A stretch of DNA of 64,000 bases, from positions 62,001 through 126,000 of the forward strand of contig PAPF01000029.1 in assembly GCA_002708825.1 (NCBI GenBank), read 5' to 3'. The number at the start of each line of letters is the position of its first letter. The stretch's first letter is position 1. The notes beneath the pieces were generated by a model. That model saw nothing but the letters and a program-made list of their open reading frames with translations. It was not told the origin of the DNA and did no database searches. This document shows positions 54,183-62,271 of this stretch, in pieces. This DNA is from Phyllobacteriaceae bacterium (lineage in GTDB: Bacteria > Pseudomonadota > Alphaproteobacteria > Rhizobiales > Rhizobiaceae). A program made the translations under genes and the position numbers.

Positions 54183-55097
54183 ATGAAAAGACCCATGTTC
54201 CGCCTCGCTCACCTTTCCGATGTCCATCTCGGCCCCTTGCCGCCCGTCCGTTATCGCGATCTCGTATCCAAGCGCATTACCGGTTACGTCAACTGGCACC
54301 GAAACCGCAGCCGCAACCTGGGCGATGACGTCCTGACGCGCATATGCGCCGACATTCTCGACTTCAAGCCCGACCACATTGCCCTGACAGGCGATCTCGT
54401 CAACCTCGCGCTGGACGCCGAGATCGAGGCAGCGCGCATCTGGCTGGAGGCCTTCGCCCCTCCGGCGGACGCATCGGTGGTGCCGGGAAATCACGACGCC
54501 TATGTGCCGGGTGCGCTCGACAAGGCATGCCGCGCATGGAGCCCCTGGATGACGGGGGACGGCGCCAATGCCAGGGCCACGCGCAAATCCTTTCCCTACC
54601 TGCGCGTTCGCGGCCCGGTCGCCCTGATCGGCGTGTCCTCCGCCGTCGCCACCGCGCCCTTCCTTGCCAGCGGCGAGTTCAGTGGCAAGCAGGCGCGCAA
54701 GCTTGCCGCGATACTGGAGGATACCGGCGCGCGAGGCCTCTACCGGATCATCATGATCCACCACCCGCCGCTCCGCGGCGCGGCCTCGCCCTACAAGCGC
54801 CTCTACGGCATTCGCCGTTTCCAGAAGACCGTGCTCAAGGCCGGCGCGGAACTCGTCCTGCACGGTCATACACATCTGCCGACCCTGGGTCACATTCGCG
54901 GCGAAGATCGCTCCATCCCCGTGGCGGGCGTTCCGGCCGGCGGTCAGGGACTCAACGGCCACAAGCCCGCCGCCGGCTATTCCCTGTTCGATATCGAGGG
55001 TGAACCCGGCGCATGGAAGACGCTGATGCGCCGGCGCGCCCTGACCAGCCATACGCTCGGCGTCGCCGAGGTGGAGCACCGCCTGCTGGAGGAATGA
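54183..55097 (+). CDS. Calcineurin-like metallophosphoesterase
   Basis: 304 residues. The dimetal motifs of this superfamily are all present: HLSDVHLG (about 9-16), ALTGDLVNL, VVPGNHD, MIHHPPL and LHGHTHLP (about 230). It could act on a nucleotide or phospholipid (3',5'-cAMP phosphodiesterase-like or UDP-2,3-diacylglucosamine-like); sequence does not decide. I use ATG 54183; an ATG at 54195 is a close alternative. It is transcribed away from the Nudix gene, with no other partner. Confidence 0.88.
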   Translation: MKRPMFRLAHLSDVHLGPLPPVRYRDLVSKRITGYVNWHRNRSRNLGDDVLTRICADILDFKPDHIALTGDLVNLALDAEIEAARIWLEAFAPPADASVVPGNHDAYVPGALDKACRAWSPWMTGDGANARATRKSFPYLRVRGPVALIGVSSAVATAPFLASGEFSGKQARKLAAILEDTGARGLYRIIMIHHPPLRGAASPYKRLYGIRRFQKTVLKAGAELVLHGHTHLPTLGHIRGEDRSIPVAGVPAGGQGLNGHKPAAGYSLFDIEGEPGAWKTLMRRRALTSHTLGVAEVEHRLLEE

Positions 55098-55106
55098 CCG
55101 GCTGTT

Positions 55107-55727
55107 TCAGCCGCCCCGGTTCCAGAAATCCAGGCCCATCGCCCCGAGCCGGTCCCAAAGCAAGGCGATGACGGTGCCGCCTCCGGCGAGCGCGCCCAGC
55201 AGGAAGATCATCAGGCCCTCGAAAACCCCGCCGCTCTCCTTGTTGCGGACGGCGCCCTGCTCGCCTGCGGTCTCCAGGGCGCGGACCGGGGTGACGTCGC
55301 CCGCCACCATGCGCTGCCGTTCGACGATCCGCTCACCGATATAGCGCGCCACGTGATCGGCAATGACCGTCACGTCCGGATTTTCTGCCAGGACGACCCG
55401 CCCGAGCCGCGTATCCTTGAGGAAGCGGTAGGTGCGCTTGTCGCGCCCCATGGTGACATGGGCCGTCGCGTCGATCCAGAAGCGGGGTTGCAGCCCGGAG
55501 GACAGCGCCAGGTCGAACTGGTCGTCTTCGGCCGGAATGTCGTCGAGCAGGGGTTGCAACTCCTGCACGAGAAGCTCCAGCCGCATGGTCTGGGCCTCGC
55601 GCAGTTCCACGACGACATCGTCCCGGTCAGCCGTGTCGTTCTTCACGATCCGGATGACGTCCGACAGCTTGCGCAAGCTGTTGCCGGTTTCGGTTTGCGG
55701 CATTCCGCCGGTCTGTTTGTCTGCCAT
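55107..55727 (-). CDS. Uncharacterised protein with C-terminal membrane segment
   Basis: 206 residues. The main part is soluble and charged, with a helical region (about 10-60, KLSDVIRIVKNDTADRDDVVVELREAQTMRLELLVQELQPLL) and DQFDLALSSGLQPRFWIDATAHVTMGRDKRTYRFLKDTRLGR. One membrane helix sits near the C-terminus (EGLMIFLLGALAGGGTVIALLWDRLG). I do not recognise the family with confidence; similar proteins occur in rhizobia as hypotheticals. The start ATG 55727 is preferred to a longer frame. It converges on the phosphoesterase gene with a 9-bp gap. Confidence 0.6.
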   Translation of the reverse strand: MADKQTGGMPQTETGNSLRKLSDVIRIVKNDTADRDDVVVELREAQTMRLELLVQELQPLLDDIPAEDDQFDLALSSGLQPRFWIDATAHVTMGRDKRTYRFLKDTRLGRVVLAENPDVTVIADHVARYIGERIVERQRMVAGDVTPVRALETAGEQGAVRNKESGGVFEGLMIFLLGALAGGGTVIALLWDRLGAMGLDFWNRGG

Positions 55728-55851
55728 GTCGCGCCCTGCGCTTTCGCCAAGCCAAATAGTTAACAGGAGCTTGACGGAAAAGCACGGCAAAAAGAAGAAG
55801 GTCCGCCACGCCTCACCCGGCGTTTTGCAATGCCGATTGGCGCGGCCGCCT

Positions 55852-56616
55852 CTATCCCTGGCGCGCGTTTTCCCCGATCAGCCGGATGATCGCCTCGGTC
55901 TGCTCGTCGATCAGCATGTGGCCCGTGGCACCAAACAGGTGCAGGGCGAAGAGCGGCGGCAGGTCGCGTGCCTGGCTGGCCGGCAATACCCTGTCCTCCG
56001 TGCCCCAGATCACCTTGACGGGCATCGGCAGGCCCGCCAGTTGCTCGCGCGGGATGACGCCCTGCACCCCGTCGCGCGTCATCCGCGACGCCACGTCCAG
56101 GAGCATCTCGCGCTGGCCTTCGCTGGCACGAAGGCCCGCAAGCATGTCGAGCGAATGCGCGTTGACCGGGTGACGGTAGCCGACCATTTCCTCCAGGCAC
56201 GGGAGCAGTTCGTCGCGTTCCATGGCCTGCGCGTAGCGCGTGAGCAGGCGGATATTGATCTCCGGCCCGAACCCGCCCGGCGACAGCAGCGTCAGCGAGG
56301 CGATCCTGTCCGGTGCGGCGAGCGCCATCAAAGATGCGACGGCCCCGCCCATGGAATGCCCGGCCAGGTGAAACCGGCCGATGCCTTCGCCTTCCATGTG
56401 CGCCAGCACCGCCTGCACCGCGACCTTGACCGGACCTGCGCCGGGATAGGCAAGCGAGCGGCCATGCCCCGGCAGGTCGGGTGTAAGCACGAGACGGTCG
56501 CGCGACAGCGCAGCGGCCACAGGCTCCCACACATGGTGCGAGGCGCCAAAGCCGTGCAGCAGCACCAGCGGTTCGCCGCCCTCGCCGCGCCGTGCGCAAA
56601 ACAGGCTTTCGCTCAT
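55852..56616 (-). CDS. Alpha/beta-hydrolase fold protein
   Basis: 254 residues. The catalytic triad can be seen: nucleophile Ser in LAGHSMGGAVAS (about 88-99), Asp in WGTEDRVLPAS and His in GATGHMLIDEQ. The oxyanion segment VLLHGFGASHHVWEP is at residues 18-33. Such proteins are esterases, lactonases or C-C hydrolases; nothing here narrows the substrate. It lies downstream of leuA on the same strand, with a strong hairpin between them, so it may be partly cotranscribed. Confidence 0.85.
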   Translation of the reverse strand: MSESLFCARRGEGGEPLVLLHGFGASHHVWEPVAAALSRDRLVLTPDLPGHGRSLAYPGAGPVKVAVQAVLAHMEGEGIGRFHLAGHSMGGAVASLMALAAPDRIASLTLLSPGGFGPEINIRLLTRYAQAMERDELLPCLEEMVGYRHPVNAHSLDMLAGLRASEGQREMLLDVASRMTRDGVQGVIPREQLAGLPMPVKVIWGTEDRVLPASQARDLPPLFALHLFGATGHMLIDEQTEAIIRLIGENARQG

Positions 56617-56640
56617 TTCCCTCTCCCCTCAGCGATATCG

Positions 56641-56666
56641 CCCGCCGGCGCGAACCGGCGGGCGGT
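56641..56666 (-). terminator. Strong hairpin after leuA
   Basis: CGCCCGCCGG (56641-56650) and CCGGCGGGCG (56657-56666) form ten perfect GC pairs around a CGCGAA loop. No T-run follows on the minus strand, so it may limit rather than abolish read-through from leuA into the hydrolase gene. Confidence 0.5.
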
Positions 56667-56677
56667 ATGGCAAATCG

Positions 56678-58384
56678 TCAATTCCCGCCGACAATCCTGT
56701 TGGCGGCCGAAACGATGGCGTTCAGCGAGGCGGTGACGATGTTGGTGTTGATGCCGACGCCGAACAGCTTGCCGCCGGGATGCTCCATTTCCATGTAGCA
56801 GATGGCCGACGCGTTCGAACCCGAATGCAGCGAGTGCTCGGAATAATCGACCACGCTCATCGCCACGCCCAGATGCTTGGAGAGCGCATCGACGAACCCG
56901 TCGATCGGCCCTGTTCCTCGCCCGGAAATGGTGATCTCCTTGCCATTGTCGAGGATTGTCGCCTCCAGGATGCGCACGCCCTTTTCCGCCGTGTCGGGAT
57001 AGGTGTGGTGATCGACGAATTTCAGCCGCGCGCCCGGCTGGTCCACGTAGCGCTCGATGAACCGCTCGTGGATGCGCTTGGACGGCAGTTCCCGGCCTTC
57101 GCGGTCGGTGATGTCCTGGATGTCCTCGCGGAACTCCACCTGCAGGTTGCGCGGCAGATTGAGCCCGTAATCGGCCTGCAGGATATAGGCGATGCCGCCC
57201 TTGCCCGACTGCGAGTTGATGCGGATGATCGCCTCGTAGCTGCGGCCGACGTCCTGCGGATCGATCGGCAGGTAAGGCACTTCCCAAAGCGGCTTGTTGG
57301 CCTGCTTGATGGCCTTCATGCCCTTGTTGATCGCGTCCTGGTGCGAGCCCGAAAAGGCCGTGTAAACCAGTTCGCCCACGTAGGGATGGCGCTCCGGGAT
57401 ACGCAACTGGTTGGAATACTCGTAGACATCCTTCATCCGGTTGATGTCGCGGCAATCCAGTTGCGGGTCGACGCCCTGCGTATACATGTTGAGCGCCAGC
57501 GTCACGATGTCGACATTGCCGGTGCGCTCGCCATTGCCGAACAGCGTGCCTTCGACGCGGTCGGCGCCGGCCATCAGGCCCAGTTCGGTGGCGGCGATGC
57601 CGGTGCCCCGGTCGTTGTGGGGATGCAGCGACAGGATGATGTTCTCGCGGTTGTCGAGATTGCGGCTCATCCACTCGATCTGGTCGGCATAGATGTTCGG
57701 CGTCGCCATCTCCACCGTTGCCGGCAGGTTGATGATCAGCTTGTTGTCCGGCGTCGGCTTCACGATCTCGGTGACGGCGTTGCAGATCTCTAGCGCCACG
57801 TCCAGTTCGGTGCCGGTGAAGCTTTCGGGCGAATATTCGAACCGGTAGCCGCCGCCGGCCTTGGCCGCCATGTCGGTGATCATCTTCGCCGCGTCGACGG
57901 CGATCTGCTTGATGCCGGCCACGTCCTTGCCGAAGACCACGCGGCGCTGCAGTTCCGATGTCGAATTGTAGAAGTGGATGATCGGCCGGTTCGCCCCTTC
58001 CAGCGCCTCGAAGGTGCGCGTGATGAGTTCCGGCCGGCACTGCACAAGCACCTGCAGCGACACGTCATCGGGCACGTTGCCCTCTTCCACGCACCAGCGC
58101 GCGAAGTCGAAATCCGTCTGCGATGCGGAGGGAAAGCCGATCTCGATTTCCTTGAAGCCCATGTCGATGAGCAACTGGAACATGCGCGCCTTGCGGTCAT
58201 GGCCCATGGGGTCGATCAGCGCCTGGTTGCCGTCGCGCAGGTCGACCGAGCACCAGATCGGCGCCTTTTCGATCCGCCTGGAGGGCCAGGTGCGGTCGGT
58301 CAGGTTCACTTGCGGATAGGGCTGGTACTTCTCGGCGGCGTCCGCCATGCCACGCGGAGTGGACGGGGGAGTCATCTCGTTCAT
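56678..58384 (-). CDS. leuA: 2-isopropylmalate synthase
   Basis: 568-residue enzyme that condenses acetyl-CoA with 2-oxoisovalerate, the first step of leucine synthesis. The TIM-barrel catalytic domain opens with WCSVDLRDGNQALIDPMG (substrate and metal-binding region) and includes LSLHPHNDRGTGIAATELGLMAGADRVEGTLFGNGERTGN, with the metal-binding His pair. The C-terminal leucine-binding regulatory domain has SGRGTGPIDGFVDALS and LFGVGINTNIVTASLNAIVSAANRIVGG. Its length places it in the long LeuA group. The 5' end carries a leucine attenuator. The start is ATG 58384, with AGAGAAG upstream. Confidence 0.96.
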   Translation of the reverse strand: MNEMTPPSTPRGMADAAEKYQPYPQVNLTDRTWPSRRIEKAPIWCSVDLRDGNQALIDPMGHDRKARMFQLLIDMGFKEIEIGFPSASQTDFDFARWCVEEGNVPDDVSLQVLVQCRPELITRTFEALEGANRPIIHFYNSTSELQRRVVFGKDVAGIKQIAVDAAKMITDMAAKAGGGYRFEYSPESFTGTELDVALEICNAVTEIVKPTPDNKLIINLPATVEMATPNIYADQIEWMSRNLDNRENIILSLHPHNDRGTGIAATELGLMAGADRVEGTLFGNGERTGNVDIVTLALNMYTQGVDPQLDCRDINRMKDVYEYSNQLRIPERHPYVGELVYTAFSGSHQDAINKGMKAIKQANKPLWEVPYLPIDPQDVGRSYEAIIRINSQSGKGGIAYILQADYGLNLPRNLQVEFREDIQDITDREGRELPSKRIHERFIERYVDQPGARLKFVDHHTYPDTAEKGVRILEATILDNGKEITISGRGTGPIDGFVDALSKHLGVAMSVVDYSEHSLHSGSNASAICYMEMEHPGGKLFGVGINTNIVTASLNAIVSAANRIVGGN

Positions 58385-58470
58385 CTCAAACTTCTCTTTC
58401 CGGCGCCACGGACGCGTCACAGGCTGTCGATGCGCGCTTTCTGGGCGATTTTTCTCAGGATGTAAACGGA

Positions 58471-58528
58471 GAGGAGCAGGGCCTGGGCGGCAATCCGGCC
58501 GCCAGGCGCTCCTCAGCGGACCTGGCGG
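58471..58528 (-). promoter_or_regulatory. leuA attenuator: competing leader hairpins
   Basis: On the minus strand CCGCCAGG (58528-58521) can pair with CCTGGCGG (58506-58499), an eight-base-pair antiterminator stem. The latter is also the upstream arm of a longer hairpin (58514-58498 with 58491-58471, GAGGAGC...GCTCCTC plus CCTGGCGGC/GCCGCC-CAGG). The two structures exclude each other. Ribosome position on the leucine codons at 58557-58537 can decide between them. The long stem lacks a good following T-run, so it may use Rho or act in another way. Confidence 0.6.
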
Positions 58529-58614
58529 ACGCCGCTAAGAAGCAGAAAGCCGAGCAGGCCCGTGGCGCGGTACGCGCGGGCATGAATCATGTGCTGGGCC
58601 GAACGGATGGTCAT
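58513..58614 (-). CDS. Leucine-rich leader peptide of leuA
   Basis: 33 codons plus TGA, starting at ATG 58614; a second in-frame ATG is at 58590. Residues 20-26 read LLGFLLL, five leucines of seven, the codon run expected of a leucine attenuator. The 3' end overlaps the hairpin region, and the stop codon lies in the upstream arm of the long stem. The promoter's -10 box ends 7 nt before the first ATG, so the message is probably leaderless, as in rhizobial trpL. Too short for standard gene calling; not a folded protein. Confidence 0.6.
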   Translation of the reverse strand: MTIRSAQHMIHARAYRATGLLGFLLLSGVRQVR

Positions 58615-58620
58615 GGCGGG

Positions 58621-58650
58621 CATATAAGGCCAAGCCCGCCTTCCGGTCAA
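58621..58650 (-). promoter_or_regulatory. leuA promoter
   Basis: On the minus strand CTTGACC is followed after 17-18 bp by TATATG (58626-58621). This closely matches the alphaproteobacterial CTTGAC-N17-CTATAT pattern. Start of transcription at about 58614 coincides with the leader-peptide ATG. Confidence 0.6.
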
Positions 58651-58736
58651 GCGGCTCGGGTGGCGGGGTGTTTCCCGCGCGCACCACATGCCCTATGTTC
58701 CGCTGACGAAAGGCCCGGCAAAAGGAGGAGGCTTCC

Positions 58737-59378
58737 ATGCGCGTCGATATCGTTTCGGACGTCGTCTGTCCGTGGTGCGCGGTCGGCTACTACCAGCTTG
58801 CCGAGGCGGCACGCCAGGCCGGCACGCGGCTCGAGGTCCACTGGCATCCCTTCCAGCTCAATCCGAATGTCGGACCGGAAGGCGAGAACCTGCGCGATCA
58901 CCTGGCGGCGAAATACGGAACGACGCCGGAGCAGTCAAAGGCGGCGCGCGACAGGATCACCGCGCTTGGCGCCGAAGTCGGATTCAGCTTCGATTTCAGT
59001 GACGACACGCGGACCTGGAACACGTTCGATGCCCATCGGCTGATCGGCTGGGCGGAACTGCAAGGCCGCCAGCACGAGACCAAGCTGGCACTGCTGAACG
59101 CCAATTTCACCGACAACCGAAACGTGTCGGACCGCGAGGTGCTGGTGGATGTTGCGCAATCCGCCGGCCTCGACGCAGATGAGGCCCGCGCCATGCTCGA
59201 ATCGAACGCCTATGTCGACGAATTGCGCGCGGCGATGGAATTCTGGCGCGCCCGCGGCATATCGGGCGTGCCCTCGGTCATCTTCCTGGGCCGCCATCTC
59301 GTCACCGGCGCGCAAGGCGTCGACACCTATCGCGACATTCTCGGCCAATTGGCGCGGATGGAGACGGGACCGGCCTGA
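58737..59378 (+). CDS. DsbA-family (FrnE-like) oxidoreductase, 2-hydroxychromene-2-carboxylate isomerase relative
   Basis: 213 residues. The thioredoxin fold starts at once with VDIVSDVVCPWCAVGYY (CPWC, 11-14), as in cytoplasmic FrnE-type enzymes; there is no signal peptide. GISGVPSVIFLGRHLVTGAQGVDTYRDIL near the C-terminus has the cis-proline (VP) of the fold and the FrnE ending. FrnE of Deinococcus is a cytoplasmic disulfide isomerase. AAAAGGAGGAGG precedes ATG 58737. Divergent from leuA; the substrate is unknown. Confidence 0.9.
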   Translation: MRVDIVSDVVCPWCAVGYYQLAEAARQAGTRLEVHWHPFQLNPNVGPEGENLRDHLAAKYGTTPEQSKAARDRITALGAEVGFSFDFSDDTRTWNTFDAHRLIGWAELQGRQHETKLALLNANFTDNRNVSDREVLVDVAQSAGLDADEARAMLESNAYVDELRAAMEFWRARGISGVPSVIFLGRHLVTGAQGVDTYRDILGQLARMETGPA

Positions 59379-59381
59379 AAC

Positions 59382-59720
59382 CTACCCCTCCGGCCCGTCG
59401 CCGGCTGCAAGCTCGCGCATGTCGGCCGCGCCGCGCCGTGCGGCCTCGGCCACATCCTCGAACAGGTGCGCGATCTCCTCGAATACCGAGCGATCGCTTT
59501 CCTGGAAGCCGACGCTGTCCAGTTCGCCGAGCAGGTCGAGCAGGGAGAGGATGCCGGCCACCTGGTTGCGCGCGTCGTTGAGACGGGCGCGGCGGTGGCG
59601 CATACGCTCCATGGCACTGAACGAGGACAGGGCCTCGATGAGCCGTTCCCGGCAGGCGCAGTCGAGCTCCACGCCGGAGAGAACCGCCGTCAGCCGGTTG
59701 GCCAGGTCGTCGCGCGACAT
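59382..59720 (-). CDS. Small helical protein coupled to ubiV, function unknown
   Basis: 112 residues from ATG 59720. A GTG at 59747 overlaps the ubiV stop (GTGA) and would add nine residues; that overlap suggests translational coupling. The sequence is helical and soluble, with a CxC near the start (VELDCACRERLI). Further on, SFSAMERMRHRRARLNDARNQVAGILSLLDLLGEL loosely resembles a histidine-kinase dimerisation helix, but no ATPase domain is present. I do not know this family. Its place in the anaerobic ubiquinone cluster makes it a candidate accessory gene. Confidence 0.6.
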   Translation of the reverse strand: MSRDDLANRLTAVLSGVELDCACRERLIEALSSFSAMERMRHRRARLNDARNQVAGILSLLDLLGELDSVGFQESDRSVFEEIAHLFEDVAEAARRGAADMRELAAGDGPEG

Positions 59721-59743
59721 CGCGCCGGGGCTCCCGGGCGCCG

Positions 59744-60670
59744 TCACTGGATCGTCACCCCGCCGGCATGCACCGGCACATGATGCCGGCCCGGCACCTT
59801 GTGAAAGAAGCCGTTGGAAAACCGCACATCCCCGCACAGAGCATGCAGGCGTTCCGACGCGTCGCCCGCGTCCCGCTTGCCGTCCGCCAGGTCGCGGAAA
59901 ATCGACGCGACGGCCACCATGTCCACATCCTGCGGCATGAGCCTGAGCGAGGTGATGCCCATGGCCAGGATCGCGGGCACTTCCGCCGCCAGGCAGACAT
60001 AGCTTTCCGACTGCGTCTGGATGCCGTTGATCCGCAGGAAGGCCTCGCCCGCCGCCGTCACCAGCGGCATGCCGTCCGCATCGTCCTCGCAGACGAACTG
60101 GCAATTGTCCTTGTGGCGCCCATGCGCGCGGGCATGGTAGCAGCGCGCGGACACGGCAAGCGGCGCGCGCCCGAACACCTGCACCTCGGTCGAAACGCCG
60201 AGCGCCTGCGCCGCATGCGCCGCCGCTTCCAGCGACGTGCGCGGCAGTTCATGCGGCAGGCAGACATGCGTCGCCCCCTGCCCGGCCATCCAGCCGATGG
60301 TGGCTTCGTTGGTGGCGTTGAGAAACGGGCCGATCCGGTGCGCCCGGTTGCCGCGCGCGGCCAGCCCGCTGACATTGTTGATCTCGACCTCGAAATCGTC
60401 CTGCGCGCAAAGCTGCACCGTTGCCTGCCGTTCGCGCGGCAGGATCACCTCGGCCAGCGTGGACAGCACCACGCGCTTGCCGCCGCGCTGCAACCGTTCG
60501 ATCACGTCCGGCATCTCGGCTTCGAAGAAGGGCGAGCGCTTCGAGCAGATCACCTCGCCCAGATAGACGGTGCCCACGGGCGCCTCGTCGGCGATGCGGG
60601 CATAGAAGTCGCGCTTCCTTTCCGCCGGCCAGTGATAGGCAATGGGCCCGATCGTCAGTTCCGCCGCCAT
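59744..60670 (-). CDS. ubiV: UbiV, O2-independent ubiquinone hydroxylation subunit (U32 family)
   Basis: 308 residues of the U32 peptidase-like family. With UbiU it forms a heterodimer with [4Fe-4S] clusters that hydroxylates the ubiquinone ring without O2, using prephenate as oxygen donor in E. coli. The four cluster cysteines are in EVICSKRSP (Cys 42), ARCYHARAHGRHKDNCQFVCEDD (about 186-204). LPHELPRTSLEAAAHAAQ and YGxH-less N-terminus fit UbiV. It is 4 bp after ubiU. Length matches (about 300). Confidence 0.93.
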   Translation of the reverse strand: MAAELTIGPIAYHWPAERKRDFYARIADEAPVGTVYLGEVICSKRSPFFEAEMPDVIERLQRGGKRVVLSTLAEVILPRERQATVQLCAQDDFEVEINNVSGLAARGNRAHRIGPFLNATNEATIGWMAGQGATHVCLPHELPRTSLEAAAHAAQALGVSTEVQVFGRAPLAVSARCYHARAHGRHKDNCQFVCEDDADGMPLVTAAGEAFLRINGIQTQSESYVCLAAEVPAILAMGITSLRLMPQDVDMVAVASIFRDLADGKRDAGDASERLHALCGDVRFSNGFFHKVPGRHHVPVHAGGVTIQ

Positions 60671-60674
60671 GGCG

Positions 60675-61676
60675 TCACCTCCACTTCTTGGTTTCGAATG
60701 CGCCCTGCGTCTGCTTCTGGCCCTCCGTCAGGGCGACCAGGTCGGCGATATTGGCGGGCCGGCCGGCCATCACGTCGTCGATTGCCGTGCGGAAGGCCGA
60801 CACGACGCTGCGCACATAGCTCTTGGAGCGCTGCCGCCCCTCGATCTTGAAGGCATGCACGCCGGCATGGATGAGATCGGGCAGCATGCGCGCGAGATTG
60901 AGGCTCACCGGTTCCTCGAACGCATAATAGCCGTCAGGCCGGTGCGGCGCGCGGTAGCGGCCCTTGCAGATGGTCGGGTATCCGGCCATCTCGTTGGCGC
61001 CGAAACGGTCGATCACGCTGCCCGAGAGGCAGCTCGACACCGCGCCGTCCGGCTCCTTGCGATACTCCACCTCGCTGGCCGGCGAACAGACGCCATCCAG
61101 GTTCGTGGACTGTCCGGTGACGTAGTTCGTCAGGCTGCAGCGCCCTTCCACCATCAGCCCGTGATTGCCGAAGATGAAGGTCTCGATCTCGCAGGGGATC
61201 GCGGCCGCGATGGGCCTGATCTCGGCAACGGTGAGGATACGCGGCAGCACCACGCGCTTGACGCCGAAATGCTCGCAATAATAGGCGATCGCCTCCGGGC
61301 TGGACGCCGCGGCCTGCACCGAGAGATGCAGCCGCACACCCGGATGCCGCTCGGCCACATACCGCGCCACGCCCATGTCGGCCACGATCAGCGCGTCTAT
61401 GCCGAGCGCCACCGCCGTGTCGGCGGCCTCGCGCCACAGGTCAACCTTGCCGGCGGGCGGATAGGTGTTGAGCGTCAGCAGCACCTTGGCGCCTCGCTCG
61501 TGTGCGTAGGCGATGGACGAACCCAGTTCTTCGGTCGTGAAGTTCAGGCCGGGAAAGTTGCGGGCATTGGTGGCATTGCGGAAGCCGCAATAGACCGCGT
61601 CGGCACCGGCATCGACGGCGGTGCGAAGGGCGGCCGGCGTTCCGGCCGGGCAGATGAGTTCGGGACGCACGGTCAT
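60675..61676 (-). CDS. ubiU: UbiU, O2-independent ubiquinone hydroxylation subunit (U32 family)
   Basis: 333 residues. The U32 signature VETFIFGNHGLMVEGRCSLTNYVTG is present, and four cysteines (RCSL, GVCSP, SSCLSG and TICKGRY; about 168-232) match the [4Fe-4S] ligands of UbiU. ELICPAGTPAALRTAVDAGADAVYCGF opens the TIM-barrel-like fold. Its start overlaps the ubiT stop by four bases (ATGA). Together with ubiT and ubiV it should let the cell make ubiquinone without oxygen. Confidence 0.94.
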   Translation of the reverse strand: MTVRPELICPAGTPAALRTAVDAGADAVYCGFRNATNARNFPGLNFTTEELGSSIAYAHERGAKVLLTLNTYPPAGKVDLWREAADTAVALGIDALIVADMGVARYVAERHPGVRLHLSVQAAASSPEAIAYYCEHFGVKRVVLPRILTVAEIRPIAAAIPCEIETFIFGNHGLMVEGRCSLTNYVTGQSTNLDGVCSPASEVEYRKEPDGAVSSCLSGSVIDRFGANEMAGYPTICKGRYRAPHRPDGYYAFEEPVSLNLARMLPDLIHAGVHAFKIEGRQRSKSYVRSVVSAFRTAIDDVMAGRPANIADLVALTEGQKQTQGAFETKKWR

Positions 61677-62203
61677 GCCGCCCTCCCCGTTGCCGCGGCG
61701 CCATGGCCGCGCCGCAGGAAGGCCAGCGCCATGCGCCCCGGCAGGCCGAACAGGTCAGCCGTATCGGCGGCAATGGAGCCGTCCACGTCGTCCAGCGCAT
61801 TGCGCAGCGTTACCACCGCATCCGTGTTGCCCAGGATTTCCAGGTCGCGCGAGAAGAACGACGCGTCGCCATCCGCACCCGCGTCAACGAGGTCGAACAG
61901 GGTGCGGAAACGGCCCCGGATGAGCGCGTCATGGACCGGCAGGGCGTCTCGCGGCACGGTCCGGAAGGAAGGCGCTGCCGGATCGGGACGCAGAACCAAG
62001 GCGAACGGAAATTCGACGGGGTCGATGATGTAGACGGAACGCACATGCGGCCCGAGCCGGTCGAAGATGGAGCGGTGCTTCACCGCCAGCCGGCGCACGG
62101 TGCGCAACAGCATCGGGTCCAGCACGCGGCCCGCCATGGCACTCGCAAGGCCCGAGAACGTGCCGCTTGTGCGCGGTGCAACGGCTTGGCGTGGAATGTC
62201 CAT
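61673..62203 (-). CDS. ubiT: UbiT, SCP2-domain lipid-binding factor for anaerobic ubiquinone synthesis
   Basis: 176 residues with an SCP2 sterol-binding-type fold (about 55-165): YIIDPVEFPFALVLRP, LPVHDALIRGRFRTLFDLVDAGADGDASFFSRDLEILGNTDAVVTLRNALDD is the core. UbiT binds isoprenoid lipids and is needed with UbiU and UbiV for O2-independent ubiquinone synthesis. The start is ATG 62203, preceded by GGAAAGGA. mogA lies upstream, 68 bp away, with a GC-rich hairpin (about 62234-62264) in the gap, so partial termination is possible. Overlaps ubiU. Confidence 0.88.
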   Translation of the reverse strand: MDIPRQAVAPRTSGTFSGLASAMAGRVLDPMLLRTVRRLAVKHRSIFDRLGPHVRSVYIIDPVEFPFALVLRPDPAAPSFRTVPRDALPVHDALIRGRFRTLFDLVDAGADGDASFFSRDLEILGNTDAVVTLRNALDDVDGSIAADTADLFGLPGRMALAFLRRGHGAAATGRAA

Positions 62204-62271
62204 TCGGTCTGTCCTTTCCTGGGTATGCAAGGCGGCGGACCGGCCCTGCCCGGACCGGACCGCCATGGGGG

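Noticed and set aside
58535-58738. A 67-residue minus-strand frame overlapping the leuA leader
   Set aside because: The other frame has the leucine run, fits the promoter and the hairpins; this one has no ribosome-binding site or pattern of interest.
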